NCBI GenBank assembly: GCA_001970855.1
Contig: LSSN01002507.1
Location: forward strand, 1 to 10,424
Reading direction: 5' to 3'
DNA: 10,424 bases
Source: Smittium culicis
Taxonomy: Eukaryota > Kickxellomycota > Harpellomycetes > Harpellales > Legeriomycetaceae
The stretch's first letter is position 1, and every line of letters starts with the position of its first letter. Of this stretch, positions 7,651 to 10,424 are shown piece by piece. Position numbers and translations under genes: made by a program. Under the pieces are notes generated by a model. The model saw only the letters and a program-made list of their open reading frames with translations, was not told the origin of the DNA and did no database searches.

Positions 7651-8340
7651 GTGTTTCAGCAAGTGCACCAATGATTTCAGTCCATAGTATGGTGCTATCA
7701 CATTCTGGGTAATAGTCACAGTCATTAATGATAAGATATTCTCACTTATCTGCACATCGGCTGTTCCCAGTAGTGTCTTTGGCCAGTTCTCCAAAGTGAT
7801 TTGTCCAAATTTTCATTTTATTTTGCTTTTCAGTTATTAAAATTTTATTTTTATCATACATTGGGCTATCAGCGATGCTTTTAAACGATTTCCCAGTGTA
7901 AGATTTGATATAATTCCAGAGCTTTTTGGAATCGTTCGAAATTAATTGATCCGAAATTAATTTCATTTTCTTAGTGTATTTAATTTTTCGACCGCGTTTA
8001 ATTGCGTCAATTGCTTTATTTTTAGCAATTACGTAATCCAATTTATCGATTTTGCCAAGCCTAAATTTATTAAAAGCATTTCGCCTGTTTTTGATGCAGG
8101 TGATCGCCCGTTTGCTCAATGGCTCTACACAGAGGTCGGTTGGTGCAGTCACATCATTCATAGCTAGTGATTACGACCATATCGTGGCCATTGTGCCTTT
8201 GCAGAGACTTTCTAGTGTCGAATTTTCACTGTATAGTGCATCAAATCTATTGCTGCAAATTAATTGGCTTCCAATTAATTTGACTTTTTTCGCGTCTATT
8301 TTTGTTTTTTTTACAGTTTCTTTTAATGCGTCAATGCTCC

Positions 8341-8990
8341 ACTGCGCCATTATCGGCATATGGTCGGACATGTCAATTTTTTTGCTTGCTGTGCACCAGT
8401 TTTCTCGGCTAGTGAAGCCGGCGTAAAAAATATGGTCTATCATACGACCTATTTTATTTTTATTCCACCTTGAGCCTGTGGAATTGGTGAGTTTAGCTCT
8501 GCTATAGCTTGCACCAAGCTTCTGGGCAAATTTATTGGCGCCCTTAATATCCATGTTAAAGTCGCCGAGAATAATGTTTTTTTTGAATTTTAATTTTGCC
8601 TTGTTGATTAGGCTGAAAATTTCATTTGACGCTTTTAAGCGTCTAATTCCGGTGCTAGGTATGTGGACATTTGTCACAATTGCTTCAAATTTATCCCCAT
8701 TGATTTTTTTTTCCATAGATTATACCGGATAACCATGTTTGGGAGGATTGGAATTCGCTGATTTCAAGTCCAGTTTTATTTCTGACAGCCAGCAGTAATC
8801 CCGTACCGCCTTTAATTAAATTGGCTTTTGATTCGATGCAGGTATACCCAGGTAGCCTGAATCGATATGTGCTTTTAGTTAGAAATGTTTCCTGTAAAGA
8901 TAATACGTCTGGTTTTACACTATTGATGTAATGTATTAGCTCCTCGCTTATCCCTTTAATGCCACGGACATTAAAAGTCATCACCGTAAA
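8341..8990 (-). other. APE-type endonuclease domain of ORF2
   Basis: This exonuclease-endonuclease-phosphatase fold nicks the target DNA. The conserved motifs appear in order: MTFNVRG (Asn codon 8970-8972), LQET (Glu codon 8889-8891), a VHIPS strand, GDFNM (Asp codon 8561-8563), MIDHIF (near 8431-8439) and SDHMP (His codon 8360-8362). All expected catalytic positions are present. The only damage in the domain is the one-base shift at 8704-8712, between the second and third motifs. Confidence 0.88.
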
Positions 8991-9433
8991 AGTATCAGTA
9001 CTTCCGGCAAGCTTAATGTTAAATTTATGGGATTTTACGGTGCTTAAATGTATACTATTTTCATTATTTAATGAATTTTTATTGTTCAATTTATGCCCAA
9101 TAAAATTGGCAGATCGAAATTTTTTATTTTTTTCCTGCCTAATTCTGGCATGTAATGCTTTTTCAATTTTTTTTTATTTCGAGATTCAGCAGATTAATTT
9201 TATCTCCAGTTGTGGAATGAATTTCGTGTCTCCATTGGCTGTTGCGTTGTTTAATTTTTTTAACAGTAAAAGAGCGTTCAGTGAGTGCAGAATTTAGCAC
9301 AATATACTTTTTTACGGTATCTTTTTTGAGTTCCTGGACGTTGAGGACCAAGATTTTTTCTTGTTTTTTTTTGCTTTTATTTTTTATGATGTTTTTGGTG
9401 TTTTTAAGTATATTTAATTTTGGTTTTAGCTAA

Positions 9434-10424
9434 TTATTCGAAATCCATGTCCTGATCGGTGTGGTCGGGCGGATCGGACGAATAATTAATTTCAGCGGCT
9501 GTTTCGCTGAAATTTTCGGCAAAATATTTTTTTTCATATTCTATGTACTGCGCCTCAGTTATAATATTATTTCTGGCTTTTTCGGCCATAATTTCCAACT
9601 CTGTTGGGGTGCTATAGCCATAAGAGTCCTCTGATACTGGAGTGCTAGGTATAATAATTTTTTAACACTTTTTTTCAGTCCTGTTATTGGCAGCTACGAT
9701 GCCAATATTTTCTGAAATATTTTTTCCATGTTTTTTGGGCACTGAATTTTGGCCAAATGAGTTTTGTAAAACCGGCTCATCAGGTTGAGCGTCAGTTTTT
9801 TCTACCTTTCTTGACTCTGACATAGCTATTGAGCTAGCAGGAGGTCGTTTCATCCCAACTGTACCTCTTCGTTGTTCAGTACCTAGAGGTTTGGGAGGTC
9901 ACTGGTCTACATATCTAGGTTCATCAGCCCCTGATTGAACATCTGGCCCAATATCAGCTTCGGCTGTACCTTTAATTTGGTCATAAGTTTGATCTATTGT
10001 TTCATTTTGATTTTTTTTTTGATTTTTTCTGCTTTTGTTTTTCAAAAACTCACAGTTGGACTTCCAGTGTCCTTCTTGCTTGCAGTAGCTGCAAGCTTCT
10101 TTGCATCCTCTATAAAAGATGTTAATTTTTCCATACTCATAGTCTAAGAAGCTTGGAATGATTGTATCAACAGATTTTTTCCTTAATAAAATTTTAACTC
10201 CATAGGGAAGGAATTCGGTGAGCCCTTTTCTGCGCAGAGCGCTGATATCAATGATTCCTGATATCGGTTCAAGTGTGTCCTTGATTAAATTCAGTAGAGT
10301 GAGTATATCAACATCTCCAAGGTTTGGGATGTTGACGACTGTGATGTCCTCCTCTATTTTTTCGGTCTGGTACATCTCTATCTCCTTTAGATTGTGTGAG
10401 AATGTCCTTTGCATCGCGCTTTCT
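9434..10424 (-). pseudogene. LINE ORF1 (gag-like RNA-binding protein), broken, 5' partial
   Basis: The frame is open from the right edge, with a Met at 10412-10414 that may be internal, and runs to a TAA at 9434-9436. It is interrupted by TGA at 9899-9901 and TAA at 9662-9664, and the same frame carries on past each. Counting from that Met, residues 22-80 have the alternating strand and helix look of a small RNA-binding domain. A zinc knuckle follows with Cys108, Cys111, His116 and Cys121 (C-X2-C-X4-H-X4-C), preceded by a YRGC stretch and followed by a Lys/Asn-rich tract. The C-terminal third is polar and ends in an acidic tail rich in Asp, Pro and Glu. ORF1 proteins coat the element RNA. ORF1-type identity is inferred from the knuckle and from its position upstream of ORF2. 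Confidence 0.8.
10052..10093 (-). other. CCHC zinc knuckle of ORF1
   Basis: It encodes CSYCKQEGHWKSNC, a complete C-X2-C-X4-H-X4-C nucleic-acid-binding knuckle with the usual Gly before the His and an aromatic after it. All four metal ligands are intact. Confidence 0.9.

Larger units (their letters stand above)
5846..9429 (-). pseudogene. LINE ORF2 polyprotein: APE endonuclease, reverse transcriptase, cysteine finger; multiply broken
   Basis: About 1,190 codons can be followed from just after a TAG at 9430-9432 to a TAG at 5846-5848. The domains in order are a basic Lys-rich N-terminal region, the endonuclease (about 8341-8990), a linker rich in Lys and Ile, the RT (about 6740-7650), a thumb/C-terminal region and a cysteine finger (5981-6037). 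Breaks: an A9 run at 9167-9175 and another at 8704-8712 each shift the frame by one base, and stops lie at 8171-8173 (TAA), 7742-7744 (TGA), 7064-7066 and 7061-7063 (adjacent TGAs) and 6776-6778 (TAA). The frame is otherwise maintained through all of them, so one ancestral ORF is clear. No in-frame Met occurs before about 8981, so the start is unknown. No RNase H domain is seen. Confidence 0.88.
5586..10424 (-). mobile_element. non-LTR retrotransposon (LINE), decayed, 5' end beyond window
   Basis: On the minus strand the order is typical of a two-ORF LINE: ORF1 with a CCHC knuckle (9434 to the right edge), ORF2 with APE-type endonuclease, reverse transcriptase and C-terminal cysteine finger (5846-9429), a 3' UTR of about 190 bases, and an A/T-only tail. 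There are no long terminal repeats, integrase, protease or RNase H. The 3' border is set by an abrupt change from mixed-composition DNA (above about 5654) to pure A/T sequence. Such elements move by nicking DNA and copying their RNA at the nick. This copy has seven in-frame stops, two frameshifts and a changed catalytic residue, so it cannot be autonomous. I cannot name the clade with confidence; the architecture is shared by L1-, Tad- and related groups. Confidence 0.9.

Noticed and set aside
8052..9433. Plus-strand frames over the endonuclease region (8052-8426, 8535-8732, 8959-9297, 9242-9433)
   Set aside because: Phe/Leu/Ser-rich products arise from reading the complement of Lys/Asn-rich ORF2 codons; they are antisense shadows.
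6776..9901. Alternative genetic code explaining the in-frame TAA and TGA codons of the LINE
   Set aside because: The stops fall at positions of different expected residues (Cys-Gly at 7061-7066, probably Gln at 6776). The two frameshifts and the lost catalytic Asp already show decay, and the transporter has no in-frame stop in 300 codons.

Overview
The window reads as nuclear DNA of a eukaryote with an AT-rich genome. It contains a eukaryote-type MFS transporter of the MFSD1 kind, TTAA-flanked miniature transposons and a two-ORF non-LTR retrotransposon (LINE), and no sign of operons or ribosome binding sites. The 300 transporter codons seen carry no intron. Together with a LINE ORF1 bearing a CCHC knuckle and an ORF2 of APE endonuclease, reverse transcriptase and C-terminal zinc finger, this reminds me of early-diverging fungi such as the insect-gut Harpellales. 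That placement is an inference without any database search.

Layout. Positions 1-902 (minus strand) hold the first 300 codons of an MFS transporter whose 3' part lies off the left edge. Positions 903-5585 are mostly AT-rich intergenic DNA with four copies of a ~195-bp MITE (TTAA flanks, CCCTTTC-type inverted ends, piggyBac-like). One copy is inserted cleanly inside another. A GC-richer, hairpin-bearing island lies at about 1790-2385, and one unexplained 144-codon open frame at 3698-4132.

Positions about 5586 to the right edge (minus strand) are a single LINE whose 5' end lies off the window. From its 5' side it has ORF1 (CCHC knuckle), ORF2 (endonuclease, RT, cysteine finger), a short 3' UTR with a strong hairpin, and an A/T-only tail. 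The copy is dead: ORF1 has two in-frame stops, and ORF2 has five stops, two one-base frameshifts (both in A9 runs) and an Asp-to-Asn change at the first catalytic Asp of the RT. Several missense changes lie in former CpG sites, which suggests decay through cytosine methylation.

The genes do not form a pathway. One host transporter lies beside a retroelement graveyard. I see no CRISPR array, no tRNA or rRNA gene, and no convincing new multi-gene system. The most informative features are the nested MITE, the way the LINE decayed, and the composition step within ORF2.
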